Positions 28,643 to 38,294 of a stretch of 64,000 bases of DNA are shown in pieces. Numbering within the stretch: position 1 is the stretch's first letter; every line of letters starts with the position of its first letter. Both the position numbers and the translations under genes were made by a program. The stretch is from Bacteroidales bacterium. Lineage in GTDB: Bacteria; Bacteroidota; Bacteroidia; Bacteroidales; UBA1715. The notes below the pieces were generated by a model. That model did not search any database. It was given only the letters and a program-made list of their open reading frames with translations, and was not told where the DNA came from. The stretch covers positions 62,001 through 126,000 of the forward strand of contig JADKDL010000002.1 of NCBI GenBank assembly GCA_016714605.1, in the 5' to 3' direction.

Positions 28643-29119
28643 ATGAGAAAGGCTAATCCTAAGAAGAGAATTGTTCTTCCAGATCCAAAATTCAAAGAAG
28701 TTGTTGTATCTAAATTTGTAAATAATATAATGCTTCACGGGAAAAAATCAACCGCTTATGATATATTCTATGGAGCTATTGAAATAGTTGAAAATAAAAA
28801 ATCAGCTGAGAATGTTACCGCTCTTGATGTTTGGAAAAAAGCACTTGAAAATGTAACACCACTAGTTGAAGTAAGAAGTAGAAGAGTTGGTGGAGCTACA
28901 TTTCAAATTCCTTCAGAAATCAGACCAGATAGAAGACAATCTATCGGAATGAAAAATTTGATAATGTATGCTAAGAAAAGAGGCGGTAAATCTATGAGAG
29001 ATAAACTTGCTGCTGAAATACTTTCTGCATATAATGAAGAGGGTGCCGCTTACAAAAAGAAAGAGGATACTCATAGAATGGCTGAAGCAAATAAAGCTTT
29101 TTCACACTTCAGATTTTAA
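28643..29119 (+). CDS. rpsG: 30S ribosomal protein S7
   Basis: 158 residues; initiates assembly of the 30S head by binding the 3' major domain of 16S rRNA. VNNIMLHGKKSTAYDIFYGA, VEVRSRRVGGATFQIPSEIR and the C-terminal AEANKAFSHFRF are diagnostic. It lies between rpsL and fusA in the classical str order. Intact. Confidence 0.98.
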   Translation: MRKANPKKRIVLPDPKFKEVVVSKFVNNIMLHGKKSTAYDIFYGAIEIVENKKSAENVTALDVWKKALENVTPLVEVRSRRVGGATFQIPSEIRPDRRQSIGMKNLIMYAKKRGGKSMRDKLAAEILSAYNEEGAAYKKKEDTHRMAEANKAFSHFRF

Positions 29120-29161
29120 TATTGAATTAAAGAAGTAAAAATATATTATTGAATACTAAAA

Positions 29162-31253
29162 ATGGCTAAGAGAGACTTAACATATACCCGAAATATTGGT
29201 ATAGCAGCTCATATTGATGCAGGAAAAACTACAACTACCGAGCGTATATTGTATTATGCAGGTGTAAACCACAAAATTGGTGAAGTACATGATGGTGCTG
29301 CAACAATGGACTGGATGGAGCAAGAGCAAGAAAGAGGTATTACAATCACTTCTGCTGCAACTACTTGTCATTGGAAGTATAAAGGAGAAGACTATAAAGT
29401 AAACATTATTGATACTCCAGGTCACGTTGATTTTACAGTTGAGGTTAACCGATCTTTAAGAGTTCTTGATGGTTTAGTATTCCTTTTTTCTGCTGTTGAT
29501 GGTGTTGAACCTCAATCAGAAACAAACTGGAGATTAGCTGATAATTATAAAGTTACAAGACTTGGGTTCGTTAATAAAATGGACAGACAAGGTTCTGACT
29601 TTTTAAACGTTGTTCGTCAGGTTAGAAAAATGCTAGGTGGAAATGCTATTCCATTGCAACTTCCTATCGGTGATGAAGATGAATTTAAAGGTGTGGTAGA
29701 TCTTGTATACAATAGAGGAATTATTTGGAATGATGCAGATCAAGGAATGACATTTACCGAAGTACCAATTCCAGACAATATGCTTGCAGAAGTTGAAGAG
29801 TGGAGAGGTAAATTACTTGAATCAATTGCTGAATTTGATGATAAGTTAATGGAAAAATTCTTTGAAGATTCTAGTACAATAACTGCTCAAGAAATTCTTA
29901 CTGCTTTAAGAAAAGCCTGTGTTGCAAATATGGTAGTTCCTATGTTATGTGGATCTTCATTTAAAAACAAAGGTGTACAAACAATGTTGGATTATGTAAT
30001 GGAATTATTACCTTCTCCACTTGATAAAGATAATATTGTAGGAATTAATCCTAAAACAGAAAAGCAAGAGGTTAGAAAACCAGGGTCTGATGATCCGTTT
30101 ACTGCACTTGCATTTAAAATAGCAACAGACCCTTATGTAGGTCGTTTGTGTTTCTTTAGAGCGTACTCAGGACGTTTAGATGCTGGTTCTTATATTTTAA
30201 ATGCTAGAACTGGTAATAAAGAAAGAATCTCTAGACTTTATCAAATGCATGCTAATAAACAAAATCCTATTGATTTTGTTGAAGGTGGTGATATTGGTGC
30301 TGTTGTTGGTTTCAAAGATATTAGAACAGGTGATACTTTATGTGCTGAAGCAAATCCAATTGTGTTAGAATCAATGAAATTTCCAGACCCAGTTATTGGT
30401 TTGGCAATTGAACCAAAAACAAAAGCAGATGTTGATAAATTAGGAACTGCTTTGGCAAAATTGGCAGAAGAAGATCCAACATTTAGAGTTAAAACAGATC
30501 AAGATACTGGTCAAACGGTTATCAGTGGAATGGGTGAATTACATTTGGAAATTCTACTTGATCGTATGAAAAGAGAATTTAAAGTTGAATGTAATCAAGG
30601 GCTCCGCAAGTAAATTATAAAGAATGTATCACTGCAACTGTTGATCACAGAGAGACATTTAAGAAACAATCTGGTGGTAGAGGTAAGTTTGCAGATATAT
30701 TAGTAACTGTAGGGCCAGCTGATCCAGATGTTGTTGGATTACAATTTATTGATGAGGTTAAAGGTGGTAACATTCCAAGAGAATTTATTCCTTCAGTTCA
30801 AAAAGGATTTAAAGAAGCTATGAATAATGGTGTGCTTGCTGGATTTCAGTTAGACTCACTTAAAGTAGTTCTTAAAGATGGTTCATACCATGATGTGGAT
30901 TCTGATTCATTATCGTTTGAAATATGTGCAAAATTAGCTTTTAAAGAAGCTTCACGAAAAGCTAAACCTGTACTTCTTGAGCCAATAATGAAAATAGAAG
31001 TTGTTACTCCTGAAGAGAATATGGGTGATGTTGTAGGAGATTTAAATAAAGAAGAGGACAAATTCAAGGTATGGACGCTAGAAATAATGCAAGGATCGGT
31101 AAAGCTAAAGTTCCTTTATCTGCAATGTTTGGTTATGTTACAGATTTAAGAACAATAACCTCAGGAAGAGCAACTTCAGCAATGGAATTTGGCCATTTTG
31201 AACAAGGTCCAAATAGCTTAGCTGAAGAAGTGATTAAACAAGCAAATAGTTAA
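29162..31253 (+). CDS. fusA: Elongation factor G, frameshifted at two homopolymers
   Basis: Translocase GTPase of protein synthesis. G1 AHIDAGKTTTTER, G2 RGITIT, G3 DTPGHVDF, G4 NKMD and the later domains (GMGELHLEILLDRMKREF) are present. Near 30600 the sequence encodes NQG-LRK-stop where NQGAPQVNY is expected: one G is missing from a G run. Near 31060 one A is missing from AAAA, shifting KRRGQIQGMDARNNAR. With both restored the protein is about 698 residues, normal for EF-G. As fusA is indispensable and sits in an otherwise intact operon, these are almost certainly sequence errors. No tuf follows it. Confidence 0.95.
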
Positions 31254-31283
31254 TAATTATTAATTAATATAAATAAATCAGGC

Positions 31284-31589
31284 ATGAGTCAAAAAATAAG
31301 AATCAAGTTAAAGTCTTATGATCATAATTTAGTAGATAAATCTGCTGAAAAGATTGTTAAGACCGTTAAGACAACCGGTGCAATTGTATCTGGTCCGATT
31401 CCGCTGCCAACTCACAAAAAGATTTTTACGGTATTGCGTGCAACTCACGTAAACAAGAAATCTCGAGAACAGTTTCAACTAACGAGTCATAAAAGACTCC
31501 TTGATATTTACAGTTCTACTTCTAAAACTGTAGATGCCCTGATGAAATTAGAGTTGCCAAGTGGAGTTGAAGTTGAGATTAAAGTATAA
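31284..31589 (+). CDS. rpsJ: 30S ribosomal protein S10
   Basis: 101 residues; head protein of the small subunit, also NusE in antitermination complexes. KIRIKLKSYDHNLVDKSAEK, GPIPLPTHKKIFTVLRATHV and HKRLLDIYSSTSKTVDALMKL are family hallmarks. First gene of the S10 portion, 30 bp after fusA, with no terminator between. Confidence 0.98.
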   Translation: MSQKIRIKLKSYDHNLVDKSAEKIVKTVKTTGAIVSGPIPLPTHKKIFTVLRATHVNKKSREQFQLTSHKRLLDIYSSTSKTVDALMKLELPSGVEVEIKV

Positions 31590-31607
31590 CGTAATTTTGT
31601 GAAAAAA

Positions 31608-32228
31608 ATGCTAGGATTAATTGGAAAAAAAGTAGGTATGACCTCAATTTTTACCGAAGATGGTAAAAATGTAGCTTGTACCGTAATAGAAGCAGGACCT
31701 TGTACTGTAACTCAAATCAGAACTTTTGAAAAAGAAGGCTACAGTGCTGTTCAATTAGGTTTTGGAAGTAAGAAAGAGAAAAATACAACAAAAGCAGAAA
31801 TAGGACATTTTAATAAAGTTAAAATTGCTCCTGCTAGAAAAGTTGTTGAATTTAGAGATTTCAAAAAAGAACTTGGTTTAGGAGAAAGTATTGTTGCAGG
31901 AGATATCTTTACCGTTGGAGAGAAGATTAGTGTATCTGGAACTTCAAAAGGAAAAGGTTTTCAAGGTGTTGTTAAAAGACATAATTTTGCTGGTGTAGGT
32001 CAAAGTACTCATGGTCAGCATAATAGATTGAGAGCTCCTGGTTCAATCGGTGCATGTTCAACTCCTTCAAGAGTTTTTAAAGGCATGAGAATGGCTGGTA
32101 GAACTGGTGGAGATAGTGTAAAAGTGCAAAATATAAAAATTCTTAAACTTATACCTGAAACTAATTTAATTATAGTAAAAGGTGCAGTACCGGGTGCTAT
32201 AGGTGGGTATTTAATATTGTCGAAATAA
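31608..32228 (+). CDS. rplC: 50S ribosomal protein L3
   Basis: 206 residues from the ATG at 31608 (MLGLIGKKVGMTSIF). A GTG at 31599 in the same frame would add MKK and is less like family members. GKGFQGVVKRHNFAGVGQSTHGQ approaches the peptidyl-transferase centre in the folded subunit. The stop overlaps the rplD ATG by one base (TAATG). Confidence 0.97.
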   Translation: MLGLIGKKVGMTSIFTEDGKNVACTVIEAGPCTVTQIRTFEKEGYSAVQLGFGSKKEKNTTKAEIGHFNKVKIAPARKVVEFRDFKKELGLGESIVAGDIFTVGEKISVSGTSKGKGFQGVVKRHNFAGVGQSTHGQHNRLRAPGSIGACSTPSRVFKGMRMAGRTGGDSVKVQNIKILKLIPETNLIIVKGAVPGAIGGYLILSK

Positions 32229-32854
32229 TGGAAGTAGTTGTAAAAAATATAAGTGGAGTAGAAACCTCAAGGAAAATTAATCTTGATGAAACTATTTTTG
32301 GAATAGAACCCAATGATCATGCAATTTACTTAGATGTAAAACAGTATTTAGCTAATAATAGACAGGGAACTCACAAAGCTAAAGAAAAAGGCGAAGTAAG
32401 AAAAAGTACTAGAAAGCTTAAAAAACAAAAAGGTACTGGTGGAGCAAGAGCAGGAAGTATGAAGAACCCACTTTACAAAGGTGGTGGTAGAGTTTTTGGT
32501 CCTAGACCTAGAGATTATAGTTTTAAGTTGAATAAGAAGCTAAAACAGCTTGCTAGAAGATCGGCTTTAACTTATAAATTTCAAGAAAACAATATTACAG
32601 TTTTAGAAGACTTCAATTTTGAAAGTCCTAAAACCAAGGAAATCTGCACTTTGAAAAATAATTTGAAATTAAATGATAAAAAGTCTATTTTAATTTTACC
32701 AAAAGAAAATAAAAATATATATTTGTCATCTCGAAATTTGCAGGATTTCGAAGTTGTAGTTGCCTCAGAATTAAATACATATGCTATTTTAAAGGCTAAA
32801 AATGTATTAATATTAGAGAGTTCGGTGGCAGAAATAGAGAAAAATTTGAAATAA
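32228..32854 (+). CDS. rplD: 50S ribosomal protein L4
   Basis: 208 residues; early 23S rRNA binder that lines the exit tunnel. The extended loop RKSTRKLKKQKGTGGARAGS and NPLYKGGGRVFGPRPRDYSF are conserved. In some bacteria L4 represses its own operon, but no leader structure is evident here. Coupled to rplC by a one-base overlap. Confidence 0.97.
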   Translation: MEVVVKNISGVETSRKINLDETIFGIEPNDHAIYLDVKQYLANNRQGTHKAKEKGEVRKSTRKLKKQKGTGGARAGSMKNPLYKGGGRVFGPRPRDYSFKLNKKLKQLARRSALTYKFQENNITVLEDFNFESPKTKEICTLKNNLKLNDKKSILILPKENKNIYLSSRNLQDFEVVVASELNTYAILKAKNVLILESSVAEIEKNLK

Positions 32855-32862
32855 TTATTAGG

Positions 32863-33153
32863 ATGGAAATACTACAAAGACCTATAGTAACTGAAAAAAT
32901 GAACTCTAAGGGAGAATCACTTAGACAGTATGGATTTATAGTTAATAAAATAGCTGATAAATTTCAAATTAAAGAAGCGGTTGAGAAAATGTATGGAGTA
33001 ACAGTTGAGTCGGTTAATACAATGAGATACGCATCAATTTCGAAAACAAGATTTACGAAGACTGGTGTTTTAACTGGCAGAACAAGTAGCTATAAAAAAG
33101 CTATTGTTACATTGAAAAGTGGTGATTTAATAGATTTTTATAGCAATATTTAA
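32863..33153 (+). CDS. rplW: 50S ribosomal protein L23
   Basis: 96 residues; located at the tunnel exit, docking site for trigger factor and SRP. RPIVTEKMN, YGFIVNKIADKFQIKEAVEKMYGVTVESVNTM and the tail KKAIVTLKSGDLIDFYS fit the family. Spaced 8 bp from rplD and 2 bp from rplB. Confidence 0.96.
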   Translation: MEILQRPIVTEKMNSKGESLRQYGFIVNKIADKFQIKEAVEKMYGVTVESVNTMRYASISKTRFTKTGVLTGRTSSYKKAIVTLKSGDLIDFYSNI

Positions 33154-33155
33154 AA

Positions 33156-33977
33156 ATGGCAGTTAGAAAACTTAAACCAGTAACACCTGGTCAAAGACAC
33201 AAAGTTGCATCATCTTTTGATGATATTACAACTAATAAACCTGAAAAATCATTGTTGGTTCCAATTAAAAGAACCGGTGGTAGAAATAATACCGGTAAAA
33301 TGACAATGAGATATATAGGCGGGGGACATAAGAGAAAATACAGAATCATAGATTTTTGTAGAGAAAGAGATGGCGTTCAAGCTGAGGTTATATCTATTGA
33401 ATATGATCCAAATAGAAGTGCTAGAATTTCTTTAGTAAAATATGAAGATGGAGAAAAAAGATATATAATTTGTCCTAATGGTTTGAAAGTTGGACAAACA
33501 ATTGTATCTGGTAAAGGTGTTCAACCTGAAATTGGAAATACATTGTATTTGGGAGAAATTCCATTAGGTACAATTATCCATAATATAGAATTAAAACCTG
33601 GTCAAGGTGGAATATTGTCTAGAAGTGCAGGAACTTATGCTCAACTACTTTCTAAAGATGGTAGTTATGCAATCATAAAGTTACCTTCTGGAGAAACAAG
33701 AATGGTTTTAATAACTTGTAAAGCAACAATAGGTTCTGTTTCAAATTCTGATAATGCATTAGTAAGATCAGGTAAAGCTGGAAGAACTCGTTGGTTAGGT
33801 AGAAGACCTAGAAACAGAGGTGTATCAATGAACCCTGTCGATCACCCAATGGGTGGTGGTGAAGGAAAAGCATCAGGAGGACATCCACGTTCTAGAAAAG
33901 GTTTACCGGCTAAAGGTTACAAAACTAGAACTCCAAAGAAATATTCAAATAAATTTATTGTTGTTAGAAGAAAATAA
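33156..33977 (+). CDS. rplB: 50S ribosomal protein L2
   Basis: 273 residues; essential for subunit joining and peptidyl-transferase activity. KRTGGRNNTGKMTMRYIGGG, the histidine-bearing MNPVDHPMGGGEGKASGG and the basic C-terminus are conserved. Normal length, intact frame. Confidence 0.98.
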   Translation: MAVRKLKPVTPGQRHKVASSFDDITTNKPEKSLLVPIKRTGGRNNTGKMTMRYIGGGHKRKYRIIDFCRERDGVQAEVISIEYDPNRSARISLVKYEDGEKRYIICPNGLKVGQTIVSGKGVQPEIGNTLYLGEIPLGTIIHNIELKPGQGGILSRSAGTYAQLLSKDGSYAIIKLPSGETRMVLITCKATIGSVSNSDNALVRSGKAGRTRWLGRRPRNRGVSMNPVDHPMGGGEGKASGGHPRSRKGLPAKGYKTRTPKKYSNKFIVVRRK

Positions 33978-33985
33978 TTTAGATA

Positions 33986-34261
33986 ATGAGTAGATCTCTT
34001 AAAAAAGGACCATATATAGACCATAATTTGGAAAGAAAAATTCTTGGAATGAATGATTCTGGAAAAAAAAGTGTAATTAAGACTTGGTCTAGAGCATGTA
34101 TGATATCACCAGACTTTGTTGGACATACTGTAGCAGTTCATAATGGAAATAAATTTATACCAGTTTTTGTTACTGAAAATATGGTAGGACATAAATTTGG
34201 TGAGTTCTCTCCAACTAGGAATTTTAGAGGACATGCTGGTAAGAAAAATAAAAAGAAATAA
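33986..34261 (+). CDS. rpsS: 30S ribosomal protein S19
   Basis: 91 residues; head protein next to the A site, partner of S13. MSRSLKKGPYIDHNLERKI, IKTWSRACMISPDFVGHTVA and GHKFGEFSPTRNFRGHAGK are diagnostic. Followed 17 bp later by rplV. Confidence 0.97.
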   Translation: MSRSLKKGPYIDHNLERKILGMNDSGKKSVIKTWSRACMISPDFVGHTVAVHNGNKFIPVFVTENMVGHKFGEFSPTRNFRGHAGKKNKKK

Positions 34262-34278
34262 GTTAATTCTTTAAAAAA

Positions 34279-34689
34279 ATGGGTGCAAAAAAAAGACTTA
34301 GAGCTGAAAGTTTTAAAGAAGAGAAGAAACAATTAGCTATTGCAAAATTAAATAATGTTCCTTCTTCTCCTAGAAAAATGAGACTTGTAGTTGATACAAT
34401 AAGAGGAATAGAAGTTAATAGAGCTTTGGATTTATTAAGATTTTCTCCAAAGAATGCTTCTAAGGATGTAGAGAAACTTCTTTTATCTGCTATATCTAAT
34501 TGGCAAAGTAAAAATGAAGGAGTTCGATTAGAAGATAATTTATTATATGTATCAAAAGTTTTTGTTGATCAAGGAAGAACTCTTAAAAGAATACAACCAG
34601 CACCTCAAGGGCGTGCTCATAGAGTTAGAAAAAGATCTAATCATGTGACATTGGTTGTTGATACATTAAAAGAAACTGTAAACGGGTAA
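34279..34689 (+). CDS. rplV: 50S ribosomal protein L22
   Basis: 136 residues; its hairpin lines the exit tunnel. A basic N-terminal extension (MGAKKRLRAESFKEEKKQLA) precedes the conserved NVPSSPRKMRLVVDTIRG, and the tunnel hairpin lies in KRIQPAPQGRAHRVRKRSNH. Intact, in the usual place between S19 and S3. Confidence 0.97.
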   Translation: MGAKKRLRAESFKEEKKQLAIAKLNNVPSSPRKMRLVVDTIRGIEVNRALDLLRFSPKNASKDVEKLLLSAISNWQSKNEGVRLEDNLLYVSKVFVDQGRTLKRIQPAPQGRAHRVRKRSNHVTLVVDTLKETVNG

Positions 34690-34700
34690 ATTTATAACAG

Positions 34701-35408
34701 ATGGGTCAGAAAGTCAATCCGATAGGAAACAGATTAGGAATAATTAAAGGTTGGGATTCCAATTGGTTCGGTGGGAAAAAGTATGGTGATAAAATTGTTG
34801 AAGATCAAAAGATTAGACAATATCTAAATGCTCGTTTATCAAAAGCCAGTGTATCAAAAATAATAATTGAAAGAACTCTTAAGTTGATAACAGTTACTGT
34901 TAACACCGCTAGACCAGGAATTATAATTGGAAAAGGTGGTCAAGAGGTTGATAAACTTAAAGAAGAGTTAAAGAAGATAACTAAAAAAGAGGTTCAGATT
35001 AATATATTTGAAATAAAAAGACCTGAACTTGATGCTACTCTTGTTGCAAATGGTATAGCTAGACAAATTGAAGGTAGAGTTGCATACAGAAGAGCTTTGA
35101 AAATGGCAATAGCTTCTGCTGTAAGAATGGGTGCTGAAGGTATTAAAGTTCAAATTTCTGGTCGTCTTAATGGAGCTGAAATGGCACGTGCTGAGATTTA
35201 TAAAGAAGGTAGAATTCCTTTGCATACTTTTAGAGCTGATATTGATTATGCCTTAGGGGAAGCTCAAACAACTTATGGTTTGTTGGGTATTAAAGTTTGG
35301 ATTTTTAAAGGAGAATTATATGGAAAAGTTGATTTGACACCAAATTCAAGGACTTCATTACCTCCTACAAAAAAAACTACTACTTTCAAGAAAAAAAGAA
35401 ATAAATAG
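34701..35408 (+). CDS. rpsC: 30S ribosomal protein S3
   Basis: 235 residues; forms the mRNA entry channel with helicase activity. MGQKVNPIGNRLGIIKGWDS, the KH domain motif GIIIGKGGQEVDKLKEEL and the C-terminal domain (MARAEIYKEGRIPLHTFRAD) are present. The basic tail ends TTTFKKKRNK. Confidence 0.97.
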   Translation: MGQKVNPIGNRLGIIKGWDSNWFGGKKYGDKIVEDQKIRQYLNARLSKASVSKIIIERTLKLITVTVNTARPGIIIGKGGQEVDKLKEELKKITKKEVQINIFEIKRPELDATLVANGIARQIEGRVAYRRALKMAIASAVRMGAEGIKVQISGRLNGAEMARAEIYKEGRIPLHTFRADIDYALGEAQTTYGLLGIKVWIFKGELYGKVDLTPNSRTSLPPTKKTTTFKKKRNK

Positions 35409-35429
35409 AGATTAAAAATTTATAATCAG

Positions 35430-35852
35430 ATGTTACAGCCTAAAAAGACAAAATTTAGAAGACAAAAGAAAGGGAAAATGAAAGGGATTTCTCAAAGAGG
35501 AAATCAGCTTGCATTTGGTTCTTTTGGAATAAAATCATTGGAGACTACTTGGATTACAGCTAGGCAGATTGAAGCTGCGAGGATAGCTGTAACGAGATAT
35601 ATGAAGAGAGAAGGACAGATTTGGATTAGAATATTTCCTGATAAACCGGTAACCATGAAGCCTGCAGAGGTTAGGATGGGTAAAGGTAAAGGAGCTCCTT
35701 CACATTGGGTTGCCCCTGTTACTCCAGGTAGAATTTTATTTGAAGCTGAAGGTGTATCTCTTGAAATTGCAAAAGAAGCACTTAGATTAGCAGCTCAAAA
35801 ATTACCTATTACTACGAAGTTTATCGTTAGACGTGATTACGTTCAGGAATAA
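35430..35852 (+). CDS. rplP: 50S ribosomal protein L16
   Basis: 140 residues; organises the A-site tRNA architecture of the large subunit. MLQPKKTKFRRQKKGKMKG, WIRIFPDKPVTMKPAEVRMG and GKGAPSHWVAPVTPGRI are family signatures. Intact, 21 bp after rpsC. Confidence 0.97.
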   Translation: MLQPKKTKFRRQKKGKMKGISQRGNQLAFGSFGIKSLETTWITARQIEAARIAVTRYMKREGQIWIRIFPDKPVTMKPAEVRMGKGKGAPSHWVAPVTPGRILFEAEGVSLEIAKEALRLAAQKLPITTKFIVRRDYVQE

Positions 35853-35863
35853 AATTATTTAAT

Positions 35864-36067
35864 ATGAAAGCATCAGAAATTAGAGATTTATCTACTCAAG
35901 AAATAATTGATAAGGTAAATGAGCAAAAAATAGCAATTAATAAAATGAAATTGAATCATGCGATTTCACCACTAGAAAATCCTTGTAAAATTAAGGAAAC
36001 TAGAAGATTAATTGCAAGATTGAATACAGAAGTTAGAAAACGCGAATTAGAAAACCACATTAATTAA
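35864..36067 (+). CDS. rpmC: 50S ribosomal protein L29
   Basis: 67 residues of two long helices (MKASEIRDLSTQEIIDKVNE, then LENPCKIKETRRLIARLNTE). It sits near the tunnel exit beside L23. Position between L16 and S17 is standard. Confidence 0.95.
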   Translation: MKASEIRDLSTQEIIDKVNEQKIAINKMKLNHAISPLENPCKIKETRRLIARLNTEVRKRELENHIN

Positions 36068-36073
36068 GAATCG

Positions 36074-36328
36074 ATGGAAAGAAATTTGAGAAAAGAGAGA
36101 GTAGGAGTGGTTGTGAGTAATAAAATGGATAAGTCTGTTACTGTTGCAATTCACAGAAGAGAAAAACACCCTATTTATGGTAAATTCTTAAAGAAAACTA
36201 CAAAACTTGTAGCACATGATGAAAAGAATGAATGTGGTGAAGGTGATACCGTTAGAATAATGGAAACAAGACCATTAAGTAAAAATAAATGTTGGAGATT
36301 AGTTGAAATTATTGAAAGAGCTAAATAA
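36074..36328 (+). CDS. rpsQ: 30S ribosomal protein S17
   Basis: 84 residues; OB-fold protein binding 16S rRNA helices 7 and 11. RKERVGVVVSNKMDKSVTVA and HPIYGKFLKKTTKLVAHDE are conserved. Two bases separate it from rplN. Confidence 0.96.
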   Translation: MERNLRKERVGVVVSNKMDKSVTVAIHRREKHPIYGKFLKKTTKLVAHDEKNECGEGDTVRIMETRPLSKNKCWRLVEIIERAK

Positions 36329-36330
36329 TT

Positions 36331-36699
36331 ATGATACAGCAAGAGTCTAGATTAACAGTGGCTGATAACAGTGGGGCAAAAGAAGCTTTGTGTATCAGAG
36401 TTCTCGGGGGTACTGGAAGAAGATATGCTTCCATTGGAGATATAATTGTAGTGAGTATAAAAAGTGCTATACCTAATGGAAATGTTAGAAAAGGACAAGT
36501 AGCTAAAGGTGTAGTCGTTAGAACAAAAAAAGAAATAAGAAGATCAGATGGTTCTTATATCCGTTTTGATGATAATGCAGTTGTCTTATTAAATGAAGCT
36601 GGTGAAATGAAAGCTACTCGTATATTTGGACCTGTTGGGAGAGAATTAAGAGAAAAGCAATATATGAAAATAGTTTCTTTAGCTCCTGAAGTATTATAA
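36331..36699 (+). CDS. rplN: 50S ribosomal protein L14
   Basis: 122 residues; part of the bridge to the small subunit and the binding site for silencing factor RsfS. MIQQESRLTVADNSGAKEAL, the loop GGTGRRYASIGDIIVVSIK and FGPVGRELREKQYMKIVSLA are diagnostic. Confidence 0.98.
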   Translation: MIQQESRLTVADNSGAKEALCIRVLGGTGRRYASIGDIIVVSIKSAIPNGNVRKGQVAKGVVVRTKKEIRRSDGSYIRFDDNAVVLLNEAGEMKATRIFGPVGRELREKQYMKIVSLAPEVL

Positions 36700-36716
36700 T
36701 ATAAATAAAATTGATA

Positions 36717-37040
36717 ATGAAAAGAAAATTTCATATTAAAAAGGGAGATAATGTTCTTGTGCTTTCGGGAGAGAATAAAGGTCTTCAAGGTAAAGTATTA
36801 GATGTCATCTTTGCAAAAGATAGAGCTGTAGTAGAAGGAGTTAATATAATTACAAAACATACTAAACCATCTGCAAAAAGTCCACAAGGTGGAATATTAA
36901 AGGTTGAAGCTCCAATTCATGTTTCAAACTTGATGGTTATAGATCCTTCTAATGGAAAACCTACTAGAATAGGTAGAAGAAAAAATACAGAAGGTAAAAA
37001 TGTAAGATATTCTAAAAAGTCTGGAGAGGAGATTAAGTAA
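36717..37040 (+). CDS. rplX: 50S ribosomal protein L24
   Basis: 107 residues from the ATG at 36717 (MKRKFHIKKGDNVLVLSGEN). A TTG at 36711 in frame would add two residues and is unlikely. The KOW motif GDNVLVLSGENKGLQGKVLD is clear. The stop overlaps the rplE ATG (TAATG), giving translational coupling. Confidence 0.96.
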   Translation: MKRKFHIKKGDNVLVLSGENKGLQGKVLDVIFAKDRAVVEGVNIITKHTKPSAKSPQGGILKVEAPIHVSNLMVIDPSNGKPTRIGRRKNTEGKNVRYSKKSGEEIK

Positions 37041-37585
37041 TGGAATATATACCAACATTAAAAACAAAATTTAAAGGAGAGATTACACAAAATCTTATTA
37101 AAGAATTTGGTTATACTTCTTGTATGCAAGTACCAAAATTGCAGAAAATCGTTATAAATCAAGGTATTGGTAAAGCCGTATCTGATAAGAAAATGATAGA
37201 AGTTGCCGTTGAGGAATTATCAACTATTGCTGGTCAAAAAGCAATACCTACATATTCTAAAAAGGATATTTCAAACTTCAAATTAAGAAAAGGTATGCCG
37301 ATAGGAATAAAGGTAACTTTGAGAAATGAAAGAATGTATGAGTTCCTTGAAAGATTAATCAATGCTTCTTTACCTAGAATACGTGATTTTCAAGGGATTA
37401 AAAGTAAAATGGATAAAAAAGGAAACTATACTTTAGGTATTACAGAACAAATTATATTTCCAGAAATTGATATTGATAAAATTAATCAAATATTAGGAAT
37501 GGATATAACTTTTGTAACATCTGCTAATACAGATGAAGAAGGTTTAGCTTTATTAAAACAGTTTGGACTACCTTTTAAAAAATAA
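37040..37585 (+). CDS. rplE: 50S ribosomal protein L5
   Basis: 181 residues; binds 5S rRNA and contacts P-site tRNA. VPKLQKIVINQGIGKAVSDK, FKLRKGMPIGIKVTLRNERM and the C-terminal MDITFVTSANTDEEGLALLK are conserved. Confidence 0.97.
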   Translation: MEYIPTLKTKFKGEITQNLIKEFGYTSCMQVPKLQKIVINQGIGKAVSDKKMIEVAVEELSTIAGQKAIPTYSKKDISNFKLRKGMPIGIKVTLRNERMYEFLERLINASLPRIRDFQGIKSKMDKKGNYTLGITEQIIFPEIDIDKINQILGMDITFVTSANTDEEGLALLKQFGLPFKK

Positions 37586-37591
37586 TATAGG

Positions 37592-37861
37592 ATGGCAAAG
37601 GAATCAATGAAAGCCCGCGAGGTAAAGAGACAAAAGCTTGTTGTAAAATATGCTAAAAAAAGAGCAGAATTGAAAGAAAAAGGTGATTATGTTGGATTAC
37701 AGAAATTACCTAAAAATTCTAATCCTAATAGATTGCATAATAGATGTAGTTTGACTGGAAGACCAAGAGGATATATTAGACACTTTGGTTTAAGTAGAAT
37801 ACAGTTTAGAGAAATGGCGTCAGCTGGTTTAATCCCAGGTGTTAAAAAAGCTAGTTGGTAA
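37592..37861 (+). CDS. rpsN: 30S ribosomal protein S14, zinc-independent form
   Basis: 89 residues. The long, cysteine-poor version: the region that would hold CxxC zinc ligands reads NRCSLTGRPRGYIRHFGLSR with only one cysteine. It ends in the conserved GLIPGVKKASW. Together with the zinc-free L36 below, this suggests a zinc-sparing ribosome at this locus. Confidence 0.96.
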   Translation: MAKESMKAREVKRQKLVVKYAKKRAELKEKGDYVGLQKLPKNSNPNRLHNRCSLTGRPRGYIRHFGLSRIQFREMASAGLIPGVKKASW

Positions 37862-37887
37862 TTTAAAGATTTATTAATAATATAGTT

Positions 37888-38282
37888 ATGACTGATCCAA
37901 TTGCAGATTTATTAACAAGAATAAGAAATGCTCAAAAAGCTCATAAAAGAGTTGTTGAGATTCCTGCATCAAAATTAAAAAAGAGATAACCAAAGTTTTA
38001 CATGAAAAAGGTTATATCTTGAGTTACAAATTTGAAGATGCATTACCTCAAGGAAAAATATTGATTGCATTAAAATATCATCCAGTCCATAAAACTCCTG
38101 CTATTAAATCAATTACTAGAATATCAAAACCTGGTTTGAGAAAATACTCAAGTTTTGATGAACTTCCTAGGGTACTTAATGGTTTAGGTGTTGCAATATT
38201 GTCTACTTCAAAAGGTATTGTTACCGATAAAGAAGCAAGAAATCTGAACATTGGTGGTGAAGTATTGTGTTACGTATATTAA
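37888..38282 (+). CDS. rpsH: 30S ribosomal protein S8, frameshifted
   Basis: Central binder of 16S rRNA. The start MTDPIADLLTRIRNAQKAHK at 37888 runs to KLKKR-stop. The rest (ITKVLHEKGYILSYKFEDAL to LNIGGEVLCYVY) is in the next frame. One A is missing from a run of six after KL (about 37980). Restored length is 131 residues, normal. An essential single-copy gene, so a sequence error is the sensible explanation. Confidence 0.95.
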
Positions 38283-38294
38283 ACAGTAGAATAA

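Noticed and set aside
29162..31253. fusA (and rpsH, murA) as true pseudogenes
   Set aside because: They are indispensable, the rest of each sequence is fully conserved, and one missing homopolymer base per break restores the family sequence.
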